Shown: positions 53,130 through 61,233 of the stretch, one piece after another
Numbering within the stretch: the stretch's first letter is position 1
Layout: each line of letters opens with the position of its first letter
Source of the DNA: Marinobacter excellens HL-55
GTDB taxonomy: Bacteria; Pseudomonadota; Gammaproteobacteria; Pseudomonadales; Oleiphilaceae
Length of the DNA stretch: 64,000 nt
NCBI GenBank assembly: GCA_001314845.1
Contig: LJZQ01000022.1
Coordinates: 1-64,000 of the forward strand
Direction: 5' to 3'
Notes under the pieces: model-generated
Told to the model about the DNA's origin: nothing
Seen by the model: only the letters and a program-made list of their open reading frames with translations
Databases searched by the model: none
Program-made: the position numbers and the translations under genes

Positions 53130-54251
53130 ATGAAAAACTTCAAACTCCCGGATTTGGGCGAAGGCCTTCCCGAAGCCGAAATCGTCGAATGGCACATCAA
53201 GGTCGGTGATACCGTGGAAGTTGACCAGGTGCTGGTCAGCGTCGAAACTGCCAAAGCCATCGTAGAAGTGCCCTCACCACAGGCTGGCACCATCGCTAAA
53301 CTCTACGGCGAGCCCGGCGACATTATCCACACCGGTGAACCTCTGCTGGCCTTTGACGGGGAGGGCGATGACACCGGCACGGTGGTAGGTGAGCTGAAAT
53401 CCTCCAAAGGCGACGATCAAGGCGCGCAGCAGGATCAGTTCATTGTGGGGGCAGCGGCCTCCAGTAAGCGGGCCAGAGCCAACCGGGCCACTCCGGGTGT
53501 GCGAGCGTTGGCCGAGCGCTTGGGCGTTAGTCTGGAAACCATCAAAGGCAGCGGCCCCGGCGGCCTGATCACCACTGATGATGTACACAAACAAGCCAGT
53601 CACCAGAAACAGCTGGGCGAAGCCGAGCCCCTGCGCGGCACCCGCCGCACCATGGCCAGAAACATGGCCTTGTTCCATGCTCAGGTAGTGCCGGTCTCTA
53701 TTTTTGAAGATGTGGATATTGGCGACTGGAAGTCGGGCACAGACATCACCATGCGCCTGGTGCAGGCGATCGGCAAAGCCTGCGAAACCGTGCCGGAACT
53801 CAACTGCTGGTTTGATGGCGACAACCTGAGCCGACAACTGCTGAACGAGGTGCACGTGGGTATTGCCGTAGACACCCCGGACGGCCTTTTCGTGCCGGTG
53901 CTGCGGGACATCACCCATCGCAGTCAGAAAGATCTGCGCCAGGGCCTGGAAAACCTGCGTGGCGCCGTCGCCACTCGTAAAATCCCGCCCAAGGAAATGC
54001 AGAGCGCCACCATTACTCTGTCTAACTTCGGCACCATGACTGGCCAGTATGCCAACCCCATCGTCAGCCCACCCCAAGTGGCCATCGTCGGGGCCGGCAG
54101 CATAAGGGAGAAGGTGGTGCCCCATAACGGCACTGCGACCATTCGTCGCATCCTGCCTTTGTCGCTCACCTTCGACCACCGGGCGGCGACAGGCGGTGAA
54201 GCCTCGCGGTTTCTGGGGAGTCTGATTGAACGCCTGGGTAAAGCCACCTGA
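53130..54251 (+). CDS. Dihydrolipoamide acyltransferase (E2) with variant active-site motif
   Basis: 373 residues: one lipoyl domain (2-78) with lipoyl K42 in VETAKAIVEV, a peripheral-subunit-binding domain (about 119-155), and the catalytic core from about 165. The family motif DHRxxDG reads DHRAATGG here: catalytic H350 is kept, but the Asp that normally follows is Thr354. AGGAGG precedes the ATG. The E3 gene (lpd) is not adjacent. Single lipoyl domain and short length differ from the usual multi-lipoyl pyruvate E2. Confidence 0.9.
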   Translation: MKNFKLPDLGEGLPEAEIVEWHIKVGDTVEVDQVLVSVETAKAIVEVPSPQAGTIAKLYGEPGDIIHTGEPLLAFDGEGDDTGTVVGELKSSKGDDQGAQQDQFIVGAAASSKRARANRATPGVRALAERLGVSLETIKGSGPGGLITTDDVHKQASHQKQLGEAEPLRGTRRTMARNMALFHAQVVPVSIFEDVDIGDWKSGTDITMRLVQAIGKACETVPELNCWFDGDNLSRQLLNEVHVGIAVDTPDGLFVPVLRDITHRSQKDLRQGLENLRGAVATRKIPPKEMQSATITLSNFGTMTGQYANPIVSPPQVAIVGAGSIREKVVPHNGTATIRRILPLSLTFDHRAATGGEASRFLGSLIERLGKAT

Positions 54252-54359
54252 TTGACCGCCCGCTTCTCGTTAATTCTGTCCAAAACACACTTGCCAACAC
54301 CGGGCGTGATGGCAACACTACCTGCTAAAACAAACAACCAGTCAACAATGCGAGAATTC

Positions 54360-54881
54360 ATGAAACGGATACATCAGCTCAGTGCAGCGATTATGATTAC
54401 CTGCACCATGTTTGTCGCCCCCGCCCTGGCCCATGACTACAAGCAGGGCGACATTCACATTGAACACCCCTGGAGTCGACCCACACCCCCCGGTACGCCC
54501 ATGGGTGTGGGATATCTGGTGATCACCAATGGCAGTGGTGAGGACATTACGCTGATCGCAGCCCAAAGCCCCCGTGCTGGCCGGGTGTCTATCCACGAAA
54601 CCTCCATGCACGAGGGCATGATGCGCATGCAGCCATTGAAGCATGGACTGGCCATCCCCGCCGGAGAGACAGTAGAACTGAAACCCCAGAGCTATCACCT
54701 GATGCTGGAACAGCTCACGCAGCCGCTGGTTGAGGGTGAGAGCATCCCGTTGAGGCTGGATTTTGACGGGGCCGAGGCCATGGACGTGGAGCTGAAGGTT
54801 GAGCCCCTGGATGGAGCCAAACCCATGGATCACTCAACGATGGACCATTCCACAATGGACCACTCAAACATGAAACACTGA
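54360..54881 (+). CDS. Periplasmic copper chaperone PCu(A)C
   Basis: 173 residues from the ATG at 54360, with a signal peptide cut after ALAHD. The copper site H-M-x-M pattern is visible (HETSMHEGMMRM then MLEQ). PCu(A)C carries Cu(I) to the CuA centre of cytochrome oxidase. The tail after residue 155 repeats MDHST and ends NMKH, a Met/His-rich extension likely to bind extra copper. No cytochrome oxidase or Sco gene is nearby. Upstream ATGs (54348, 54252) lack support. Confidence 0.85.
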   Translation: MKRIHQLSAAIMITCTMFVAPALAHDYKQGDIHIEHPWSRPTPPGTPMGVGYLVITNGSGEDITLIAAQSPRAGRVSIHETSMHEGMMRMQPLKHGLAIPAGETVELKPQSYHLMLEQLTQPLVEGESIPLRLDFDGAEAMDVELKVEPLDGAKPMDHSTMDHSTMDHSNMKH

Positions 54882-54914
54882 GGTAACTTGTTTCAAGGGC
54901 AGCTCTGCAGGCGC

Positions 54915-55658
54915 CTAGCGTTTGGTGCAGACAAACAGGGCGTTGCCGGAGCTGCCATCCCAAGGTTCGATCCGCTGGTAATCGTGTTCGAAAATATGCA
55001 CCTCAAAGAACGGGAGCAGCAGTGCCTCAAGCTCAGAAAAGCTCAGTGCTACCATTGGGTGCTCGTCCTGCCAGGATTCGCTGACACCCTGCGTGGTTTT
55101 ATCAATGCGCAGACGCAGTGACTGGCGCTCCCCCTCGCCGATGTAATGCCAGCCAGACTGGAATCGGAACTCACTGCTACCATGCTTGGTGGAGTGACTG
55201 ACCATCAGATTATTGTTGATGCGAGTTTTGTCCACCGCGTTAAAGCAGAGCATGCCGCTGTCCGCCAGGGCATCGTAAGCACTGCGGATGCAACCCTGCA
55301 GCTTTTCGATACCTGCGCTGTAGTGGATCGAATACAGAAAACAGGTAATCAGATCGAAAGGCTCATCAAACCGAAAATCGCACATATCGCCGAGATGAAA
55401 GTGGGCTCTCGGGCAACGCCTGGCGGCCTGATCCAGCATTGGCTGATTGATGTCCAAGCCTTCGCACTGGTAACCATAGTTGAGAAAATGCTGGATGTGC
55501 GGGCCGGTGCCGCAGGCGAGGTCAAGATGCCGTGTGCCACCGTTACCGAACAACTGATGCAGCCGATGCACGCCATTGCTTTGTGCCGGGTAATCGATGT
55601 CCGCACACATCAGATCGTAATAACCCGACAGGTCGGTGTACAAGGCATTGATCGACAT
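54915..55658 (-). CDS. Class I SAM-dependent methyltransferase
   Basis: 247 residues. Motif I HLDLACGTGPHI, then EGLDINQPML, LGDMCDF and FDLITCFLYSIHY in order. It belongs to the small-molecule methyltransferase group (Methyltransf_25-like); the acceptor is unknown. Single gene, convergent with the copper chaperone. Confidence 0.85.
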   Translation of the reverse strand: MSINALYTDLSGYYDLMCADIDYPAQSNGVHRLHQLFGNGGTRHLDLACGTGPHIQHFLNYGYQCEGLDINQPMLDQAARRCPRAHFHLGDMCDFRFDEPFDLITCFLYSIHYSAGIEKLQGCIRSAYDALADSGMLCFNAVDKTRINNNLMVSHSTKHGSSEFRFQSGWHYIGEGERQSLRLRIDKTTQGVSESWQDEHPMVALSFSELEALLLPFFEVHIFEHDYQRIEPWDGSSGNALFVCTKR

Positions 55659-55793
55659 TTGATAACCTCTGCAGGGTTCGCTGAGTCACTTTTGATGGTC
55701 AGCGGCTGCGGGGCCAGGGCAGCGATCGGGCGTTATGAGAGCGTCTTAGTCTATAGCAAACGGTAGCTGGATTCTTCAATGTGGTTGAGGTGT

Positions 55794-56072
55794 TCACACC
55801 GTTTTATCTGAATGCCCCAGCGAGTGCTCCGGGGCTATCTGGTCTCGCACAAGCTGTTTCAGCTGCTTGATATCGGGAAAGCCTCCTTGGTCTTTGCGGG
55901 ACCAGATGCGGGTGTCGTTGATATGAATTTCAAAGATTCCGCCAGAGCCCGGCTTCAGGGTGAGCTCGTCAATCATTCCATCGAATGTGGTTAACAATTC
56001 CTGCGCCATCCAGGTGGATCTGAGCATCCAGTTACAGCCGGTGCAGTAGTGAATAGTGACTCGCGTTGCCAT
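55794..56072 (-). CDS. SelT/SelW/SelH (Rdx) family selenoprotein homologue with Cys
   Basis: 92 residues with a thioredoxin-like fold and the CxxC redox motif YCTGCNW near the N-terminus, where eukaryotic relatives have CxxU. Second half has the EIHINDTRIWSRKDQGGFPDI pattern of the family. A small redox protein of unknown partner. Confidence 0.88.
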   Translation of the reverse strand: MATRVTIHYCTGCNWMLRSTWMAQELLTTFDGMIDELTLKPGSGGIFEIHINDTRIWSRKDQGGFPDIKQLKQLVRDQIAPEHSLGHSDKTV

Positions 56073-56154
56073 ACGGTAATGCTCCCTGCAGGAATAAATC
56101 GGGCTGTCATGCTATCAAAGTAGAAGGATAGTTTCTTTTTCTGAGGGAGCGGAT

Positions 56155-57039
56155 ATGGCCTACTGGCTTGTTGATAGCCCTGGATCCGGTGACGGCAGTC
56201 GGAATGCAGACTTCTGGCTGGCCCACTTGCAGGAGCATGGCATTACTGACGTAGAGGTATGTCAGCTGGAGGATCAGAAGCATTGGCGTGGCAAGGTTGC
56301 GGAAGGCGACTGCCTGATGGCCGCAGGTGGTGACGGGACGGTAAACAGGGTAGCTGAGTTGTGCCTGAAAATTGGCGCGATTCTGGCGGTTCTGCCGTCC
56401 GGTACGGCGAATGATTTTGCCCGTAACCTGGATATTCCTGCAGAGCCTTCGGAGGTAGCCCGGTTGGTTGCCGAAGGCACCGTGCAAAAGGTGGATGTGG
56501 CGGTTTCCCGCGAGCGAGTTTTTTTGAATGTTGCCCATATCGGGTTGGGCACCTTGCCTTCTCGCCAGGCCAGTTCGCCCATCAAAAAATGGCTGGGGCA
56601 GTTCAGCTATGTCGCGACTCTGGTCCAGCAGCTTGGGGCCCAACGGGGGTTCCATGCACGTATTCAGTCAGACGAGTCTGCCCTGGAGGGGCGGTGGCTG
56701 TCGGTTGCCGTGGCAACGGGGGCCTATTTTGGCGGCGGGCATGAGATTCCCCAGGCATCAGCTAACGACGGGAAGCTGGACATCATTGCAGTGAAACCGC
56801 GGCCCTTGGCTCAGTTGCTGTTTGCCTTTTTGATGGTGAGGTTGAACCGCAAGACACCGCGCCGCACCAGCACCGTCGTACAAATCAAGAGCAAGTGGTG
56901 TCAGGTGGAAACCAGCCGCCCCAAAACGATCACCGTGGATGGCGATGAGGCGGGTAAAACGCCGTTCAAAGCGACCTGCCAGGCGGGTATTCTTCAGGTT
57001 ATCGGCAGAGCAGTGGTTCGTACCCATGAATCCGGATAA
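56155..57039 (+). CDS. YegS/DAGK-type lipid kinase
   Basis: 294 residues of the diacylglycerol kinase catalytic family: GGDGT nucleotide loop (AAGGDGTVNRV), PSGTANDFARNL and the later acidic site (FGGGHEIPQASANDGKLD). It phosphorylates a lipid such as diacylglycerol or phosphatidylglycerol; the exact lipid is not known. The C-terminus overlaps the ATG of the hybrid pseudogene by 14 bases. Confidence 0.87.
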   Translation: MAYWLVDSPGSGDGSRNADFWLAHLQEHGITDVEVCQLEDQKHWRGKVAEGDCLMAAGGDGTVNRVAELCLKIGAILAVLPSGTANDFARNLDIPAEPSEVARLVAEGTVQKVDVAVSRERVFLNVAHIGLGTLPSRQASSPIKKWLGQFSYVATLVQQLGAQRGFHARIQSDESALEGRWLSVAVATGAYFGGGHEIPQASANDGKLDIIAVKPRPLAQLLFAFLMVRLNRKTPRRTSTVVQIKSKWCQVETSRPKTITVDGDEAGKTPFKATCQAGILQVIGRAVVRTHESG

Positions 57040-57335
57040 CCCCAGCATTGGAGTGCTTTACCAGCAGCATTCTCGGCAGGTGCTGGCCACACTGATTCGC
57101 TTGTTGGGCAACGATGTGCCCGAGGACAAGATCACGTCGTTCCCGATGGCGGTGAAGTGTCAGCCAGAGGAAACCGTTGTGTTTTTGTGGATTGAATGCC
57201 CCCCCCGCGCTTTTGAGGGACAAGGCCATGCCCAGGATTATGGACGACCCGCGCCTGCAACCGGATGTGAACCCAATGCCGTTTGATGGCAAGCGGCTGA
57301 TATATGGTGGCTTCGAAACGGTGGTAATGGAGTAG
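57026..57335 (+). pseudogene. Hybrid remnant: ECF sigma 5' end joined to DUF1428 3' end, with C8 frameshift
   Basis: From 57026 the first 28 codons (ending RQVLATLIRLLG) match the start of ECF sigma factors of the DUF6596 type. The following codons (VPEDKITSFPMAVKC, EETVVFLWIE) match the second half of DUF1428 proteins. At an eight-C run (57199-57206) the frame slips; removing one C restores ALLRDKAMPRIMDDPRL to MPFDGKRLIYGGFE and the stop at 57333. So a deletion fused two genes, which can be neighbours in other bacteria, and a homopolymer slip then broke the product. Confidence 0.7.
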
Positions 57336-57441
57336 TGTTAGAATAAATGTCGTTCGCTCTGCCCTTAAATAACCTAGGATTGTAGTTAACGTGATGTGCG
57401 GCACCGGATAGAAAGATGGTTTTGAGGGCAGGGTGAAGGAT

Positions 57442-58773
57442 ATGTCTGATCGTTATTTGTTTTCATGCTTTTTCAAGATCTTGGCACTGTGTGCTGTGCT
57501 ATCCGGGAGTCCCGCGCTCAGCGAAACCGCGCTGACTGCGGAGGCTTCTGATCCTGTGCGTCTCGGCTGGATGCAAGGCTTTCCGCCTTCGGCGGATAAA
57601 CTGGTGATGCAGCCGGAGTCCGATTTTTTCAGCTTTCCGAAGATGCGCTGGACCGTGTGTCATATCCGTGAGTTGATGCCGACCAAGCAAGTCAGTCGGG
57701 GGCTGGGGGCGCCGGTACCGCTTAAATACGCCCTGGACCCCGGTATTGATACCGTGCGCTTCGTGCCACTGGGAGCTGAATCTGAAATGAGTTGGGCCGA
57801 GTCGCTATCGGCCAACTACACGGATGGGCTGCTTGTTCTCCATGGCGGCACGGTGGTGTATGAGTACTATTCCGGCTGCCTGGATGAAGCCGGCAAACAC
57901 GCGGCGATGTCGATGACCAAATCACTCACCGGACTGTTAGCCGAGATCCTTGTGGTGGAGGGTAATCTGGACGATAGCTCGAAAGTCAGTGCCATTATTC
58001 CGGAACTCAAGGACAGTGCCTTTGGCAGCGCGACGGTGCGCCAGGTTATGGATATGACCACGGCGCTTCAATACAGCGAGGACTATTCCGATCCGAATGC
58101 CGATATCTGGGCGTATTCCAGGGCTGCCAGTCCTCTGCCCAAGCCCGAGGGGTATTCTGGCCCAAATGGCTACTTTGAGTATCTTCAGACGGTAAAACAG
58201 AACGGAGATCACGGCGATGCGTTCGGCTATCGCACGATCAACTCGGATGCGCTGGGTTGGATTATCTCCCGAGTGACCGGCAAGGATGTCGCAAAACTGC
58301 TCTCTGAGCGGATATGGCAAAAGATGGGTGCCGAGCAGGACGGTTACATGACTGTGGACGCCAAAGGCACGCCTTTCGCTGGTGGTGGCCTGAGTGCGGG
58401 TTTGAGGGATCTTGGGCGCATTGGCCAGTTGATGCTGAATGGCGGTGTAACCAATGGCGAGACACTGTTCCCGAAAGCGGTTGTGGACAATATTGGTGCC
58501 GGTGGTGACAGGAAAGCTTTCGCCAAGGCGGGATACAGCACTTTGCCGGGCGGCAGTTACCGAAGTATGTGGTGGGTCTTCCACAACAACCATGGTGCTT
58601 TTGCAGCGCGCGGGGTGCACGGCCAGACTATCTATGTGGACCCGACTGCCGACATGGTGATTGTGCGTTTGGCGTCTTTTCCTACTGCTGCCAACGCCCG
58701 GATCGATCCCACTTCATTGCCTGCCTATCAGGCGGTTGCCGAACACCTTTTGAGGCGCAGAGGCGTTCAGTAG
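57442..58773 (+). CDS. Exported serine hydrolase, beta-lactamase/esterase (6-aminohexanoate dimer hydrolase-like) family
   Basis: 443 residues from the ATG at 57442, five bases after GAAGGA; a GTG nine bases earlier is rejected. Signal peptide cut near ALSET. Penicillin-recognising fold with SMTK (S157, K160) and a YRTINSD segment where the class C Tyr motif is expected. Relatives hydrolyse nylon oligomers, esters or D-amino peptides, and the substrate here is unknown. Lone gene between the pseudogene and the secretion block. Confidence 0.82.
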   Translation: MSDRYLFSCFFKILALCAVLSGSPALSETALTAEASDPVRLGWMQGFPPSADKLVMQPESDFFSFPKMRWTVCHIRELMPTKQVSRGLGAPVPLKYALDPGIDTVRFVPLGAESEMSWAESLSANYTDGLLVLHGGTVVYEYYSGCLDEAGKHAAMSMTKSLTGLLAEILVVEGNLDDSSKVSAIIPELKDSAFGSATVRQVMDMTTALQYSEDYSDPNADIWAYSRAASPLPKPEGYSGPNGYFEYLQTVKQNGDHGDAFGYRTINSDALGWIISRVTGKDVAKLLSERIWQKMGAEQDGYMTVDAKGTPFAGGGLSAGLRDLGRIGQLMLNGGVTNGETLFPKAVVDNIGAGGDRKAFAKAGYSTLPGGSYRSMWWVFHNNHGAFAARGVHGQTIYVDPTADMVIVRLASFPTAANARIDPTSLPAYQAVAEHLLRRRGVQ

Positions 58774-58835
58774 TGTTGGTGAGGCTTGAAAATTTCAAGT
58801 GGTGAAATAGTTTAAGCTGGATTTCAGTGTCCGTT

Positions 58836-59174
58836 TTACGGCCAGGGCGGATCCTCTTCGTTTGTGCCCAATAAGTCGAGATTATTCCGTTCTCTGCGGA
58901 GGACTTTTCTGGAGTTTAACTTGTTACGCACTTCAGAGGGCAGCTCCGTATACTGAAATATGCCCTTTTGCGTCAGTATGTCGACAAGGTCCTCTATAAC
59001 GCGAACCAGGTCAGCATCAGACTGTCTGAATAGCTCGGATTGACCGCCATTGCTGGCGTAAAATTCCAAAAGCTCATCACTATCGCCGGTGACTTGCTCT
59101 GAAAATCCTGGCTGTGCAATGCTGCTGACCGCAATAATTACGTGGCTCTGATTTCTCTGGACGAACATCATCAC
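58836..59174 (-). CDS. Small conserved protein of the secretion block
   Basis: 112 residues. Starts MMMFVQRNQSHVIIAVSS and has a helical middle (ADLVRVIEDLVDILTQKGIFQYTELP) and a basic, Leu-rich end (LNSRKVLRRERNNLDLLG). Similar small proteins occur in Pseudomonas and Marinobacter, sometimes mislabelled as tryptophan synthase beta-like; I find no such domain here. It is six bases downstream of the LuxR gene and is last in the type I secretion operon. Function unknown. Confidence 0.7.
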   Translation of the reverse strand: MMMFVQRNQSHVIIAVSSIAQPGFSEQVTGDSDELLEFYASNGGQSELFRQSDADLVRVIEDLVDILTQKGIFQYTELPSEVRNKLNSRKVLRRERNNLDLLGTNEEDPPWP

Positions 59175-59180
59175 ACCTAC

Positions 59181-59789
59181 CTACAGGGGTTGCTGTCTTT
59201 GGTTGCCATTCATTAGAAGCATCAATTGCATCCGGTCTTTGACATTAAGCTTTGCGAAGGATCTGGATAGATGCTCTTTAACTGTGCGCTCAGTAATACC
59301 TAGGTTTTTTGCAACCCGTTTATTGGGGTGCCCGTGCGCGACTTCCCTGCAAACTTCAAGTTCCCGGTGGGTCAGGCAAGCCAACTGACTGTCGTTGACC
59401 TGTTTGGCGGGCAGGACATTATTGAGTTGCCCAACCAGTCGCAGCAGCATATCTTGGGGTAGCCAATAACCGCCTGCTGCGATGGTTGTGCTCACATTTT
59501 GGAGGAGCTCGGTGGAGGCCGCAGCATGCAAGTAAGCCTGCACCCCCAGTCCAAATGCCACTTTTGCTTCCTCTGAAGATGGCGAAAGGGCCAAGATCAC
59601 GACTACTTTTTTACTCATGATCAAGCTGCTGGCAAGCTGCTTCCATCCCCTGACCGCTGTGGGAATCCAGATCGATTCTACTTCTGGTTTCAGGCAATGG
59701 CCTGGAACCTCTTCTACGGAGATTGTCTCGGCGAAGAATTCCCGCCAGTGCGGGACGTTGAAGCTTTTGCTGGTGATTGCTATGCGCAT
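59181..59789 (-). CDS. LuxR-type regulator with degenerate receiver
   Basis: 202 residues. The C-terminal third is a LuxR helix-turn-helix (LTHRELEVCREVAHGHPNKRVAKN, then ERTVKEHLSRSFAKLNV). The N-terminal part has a receiver-like outline but no visible phosphoacceptor Asp or acidic pair, so it probably is not controlled by phosphorylation. It lies 10 bases after the HlyD-like gene in the secretion operon, and may control adhesin or secretion genes. Confidence 0.8.
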   Translation of the reverse strand: MRIAITSKSFNVPHWREFFAETISVEEVPGHCLKPEVESIWIPTAVRGWKQLASSLIMSKKVVVILALSPSSEEAKVAFGLGVQAYLHAAASTELLQNVSTTIAAGGYWLPQDMLLRLVGQLNNVLPAKQVNDSQLACLTHRELEVCREVAHGHPNKRVAKNLGITERTVKEHLSRSFAKLNVKDRMQLMLLMNGNQRQQPL

Positions 59790-59799
59790 GAGGGGTCTC

Positions 59800-61233
59800 T
59801 TATCGCTCCCTCATCGCTTCGCTGGTCGCTCTGAGCACCGGTTTTAACAGGTAGTTCAAGATGGTTTTTTCCCCAGTGATAATGTCGACTTCGGCAGTCA
59901 TGCCGGGAATGATTGGGAGGTTATTACTGATTTCGTTTTCCAACGTCCTCAATCGCACCAGATAGAACGTGTTGTCCTCATCGTCGGTAATGGTATCTGC
60001 ACTGATGTGCTCCAGCTCGGCTTGAAGGCCACCAAAAATATTAAAGTCGTAGGCAGTCAGCTTGATGGTCGCTGGCAGGCCTGGTCTCAGAAAAGCGATG
60101 TCTACCGGTGATACTTTTGCTTCCACAATGAGCTGGTCATCAATCGGGACGATTTCCAGAAGCTCTCTCCCCGGGAGAACAACGCCGCCGACAGTTGTAC
60201 TGAAAATTCTTTGTACAATGCCAGGAACCGGCGAGCGAATGTCGGTTTGTTTAACCCTGTCAGCAAGCCCCGACTCTTCTTGTAGGAGTGCGTTCAATCG
60301 CACTTGGGCGTCCGCCAATTCTGAACGCCAGCGGTTTTGGAAGGTAAGCCTTGCCTCTGAAAGACGGCTTGTGCTCTCCCTAATGCCGGCCTCCGCACGA
60401 AGGATTGAGGCTTGAGCGCGTTCCAGATCACCGTTTGCCCTCGCTATTTCCCGCTCGAGTTGCAATATATCGACGTCTGAAACGGCACCTGAACGAAGAA
60501 GAGGCCGTTTTTTGTCCAACTCCTGCTGCGCAAGCGATTTAACCTCTCGGGCCTGCCTGGAAGCCGCCAGGGCTTCTTCGAGGTCCTGTTGGCGCTGAAT
60601 ACGCTGCTCCTCAAGACCGGATTGCTGTTCCTTCAATTCTTCCAGGCTACTGAGATAGAGAGAGGTTTGATCGTCGATCAATTGCGGAGATTTTTCAGCC
60701 AACTTTGGATCAAATATTGGTAGCTCCGCGGCTATCTGAGCACGTAAACGCGAGGTCTCGGCTTCCAGGTTGAGTATCCTGGCTTGACGCTCCCGAATGT
60801 CAGACAGCGAGCGCGTTTGATCGAGACGCATGAGTATTTGGCCTTTTTCTACACGTTGGCCTTCGGTGACCTCAATGCTCTTTACAATCCCTCCGTCCAG
60901 AGATTGAACGACCTGAAGTTGTGAGGATGGGATGATCTTGCCCTCACCACGAGTAACTTCCTCAAGAGGGGCGAAGTAGGCCCAGATAATTAAAGCTAAA
61001 ATTACTAAAGTCCCCACATACAACATCGATCTTGCTCTAACGGGGGACTGTTGTATCTGTGCCCAGGAACTTTCCGCTCGCCAATCAGACAAGTCTGGTT
61101 GAGAGGACCATCGTTTTAGAAACCTTTCCAAAACGGGAGCGCCTTTATTAAGGCTTTCAGAAACTTTTGCTGTGGCCTCGAACCTTTTTTGTTCCGGCGT
61201 CACAGGGCTGTCTGTTCTGGAAGGCTTCGTCAT
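59800..61233 (-). CDS. HlyD/LapC-like type I secretion membrane-fusion protein
   Basis: 477 residues. One transmembrane helix (about 69-90) after a basic cytoplasmic head, then a lipoyl-like beta part (GGIVKSIEVTEGQRVEKG), a long coiled coil (about 150-330, very rich in Glu/Gln/Arg), and the C-terminal beta-barrel. It links the inner-membrane ABC transporter to the TolC-type outer channel. It begins in a four-base ATGA overlap with the ABC gene. Closest type: LapC/RtxD of biofilm adhesin exporters. Confidence 0.92.
   Translation of the reverse strand: MTKPSRTDSPVTPEQKRFEATAKVSESLNKGAPVLERFLKRWSSQPDLSDWRAESSWAQIQQSPVRARSMLYVGTLVILALIIWAYFAPLEEVTRGEGKIIPSSQLQVVQSLDGGIVKSIEVTEGQRVEKGQILMRLDQTRSLSDIRERQARILNLEAETSRLRAQIAAELPIFDPKLAEKSPQLIDDQTSLYLSSLEELKEQQSGLEEQRIQRQQDLEEALAASRQAREVKSLAQQELDKKRPLLRSGAVSDVDILQLEREIARANGDLERAQASILRAEAGIRESTSRLSEARLTFQNRWRSELADAQVRLNALLQEESGLADRVKQTDIRSPVPGIVQRIFSTTVGGVVLPGRELLEIVPIDDQLIVEAKVSPVDIAFLRPGLPATIKLTAYDFNIFGGLQAELEHISADTITDDEDNTFYLVRLRTLENEISNNLPIIPGMTAEVDIITGEKTILNYLLKPVLRATSEAMRER

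Noticed and set aside
54825..54881. Tandem near-identical units suggesting a repeat array or CRISPR
   Set aside because: They are codon repeats for the MDHST tail of the copper chaperone, in frame, with no spacers.
58836..59174. Tryptophan synthase beta subunit label for the small protein
   Set aside because: 112 residues with no PLP site or similarity I can see to TrpB; the label is a known database carry-over.
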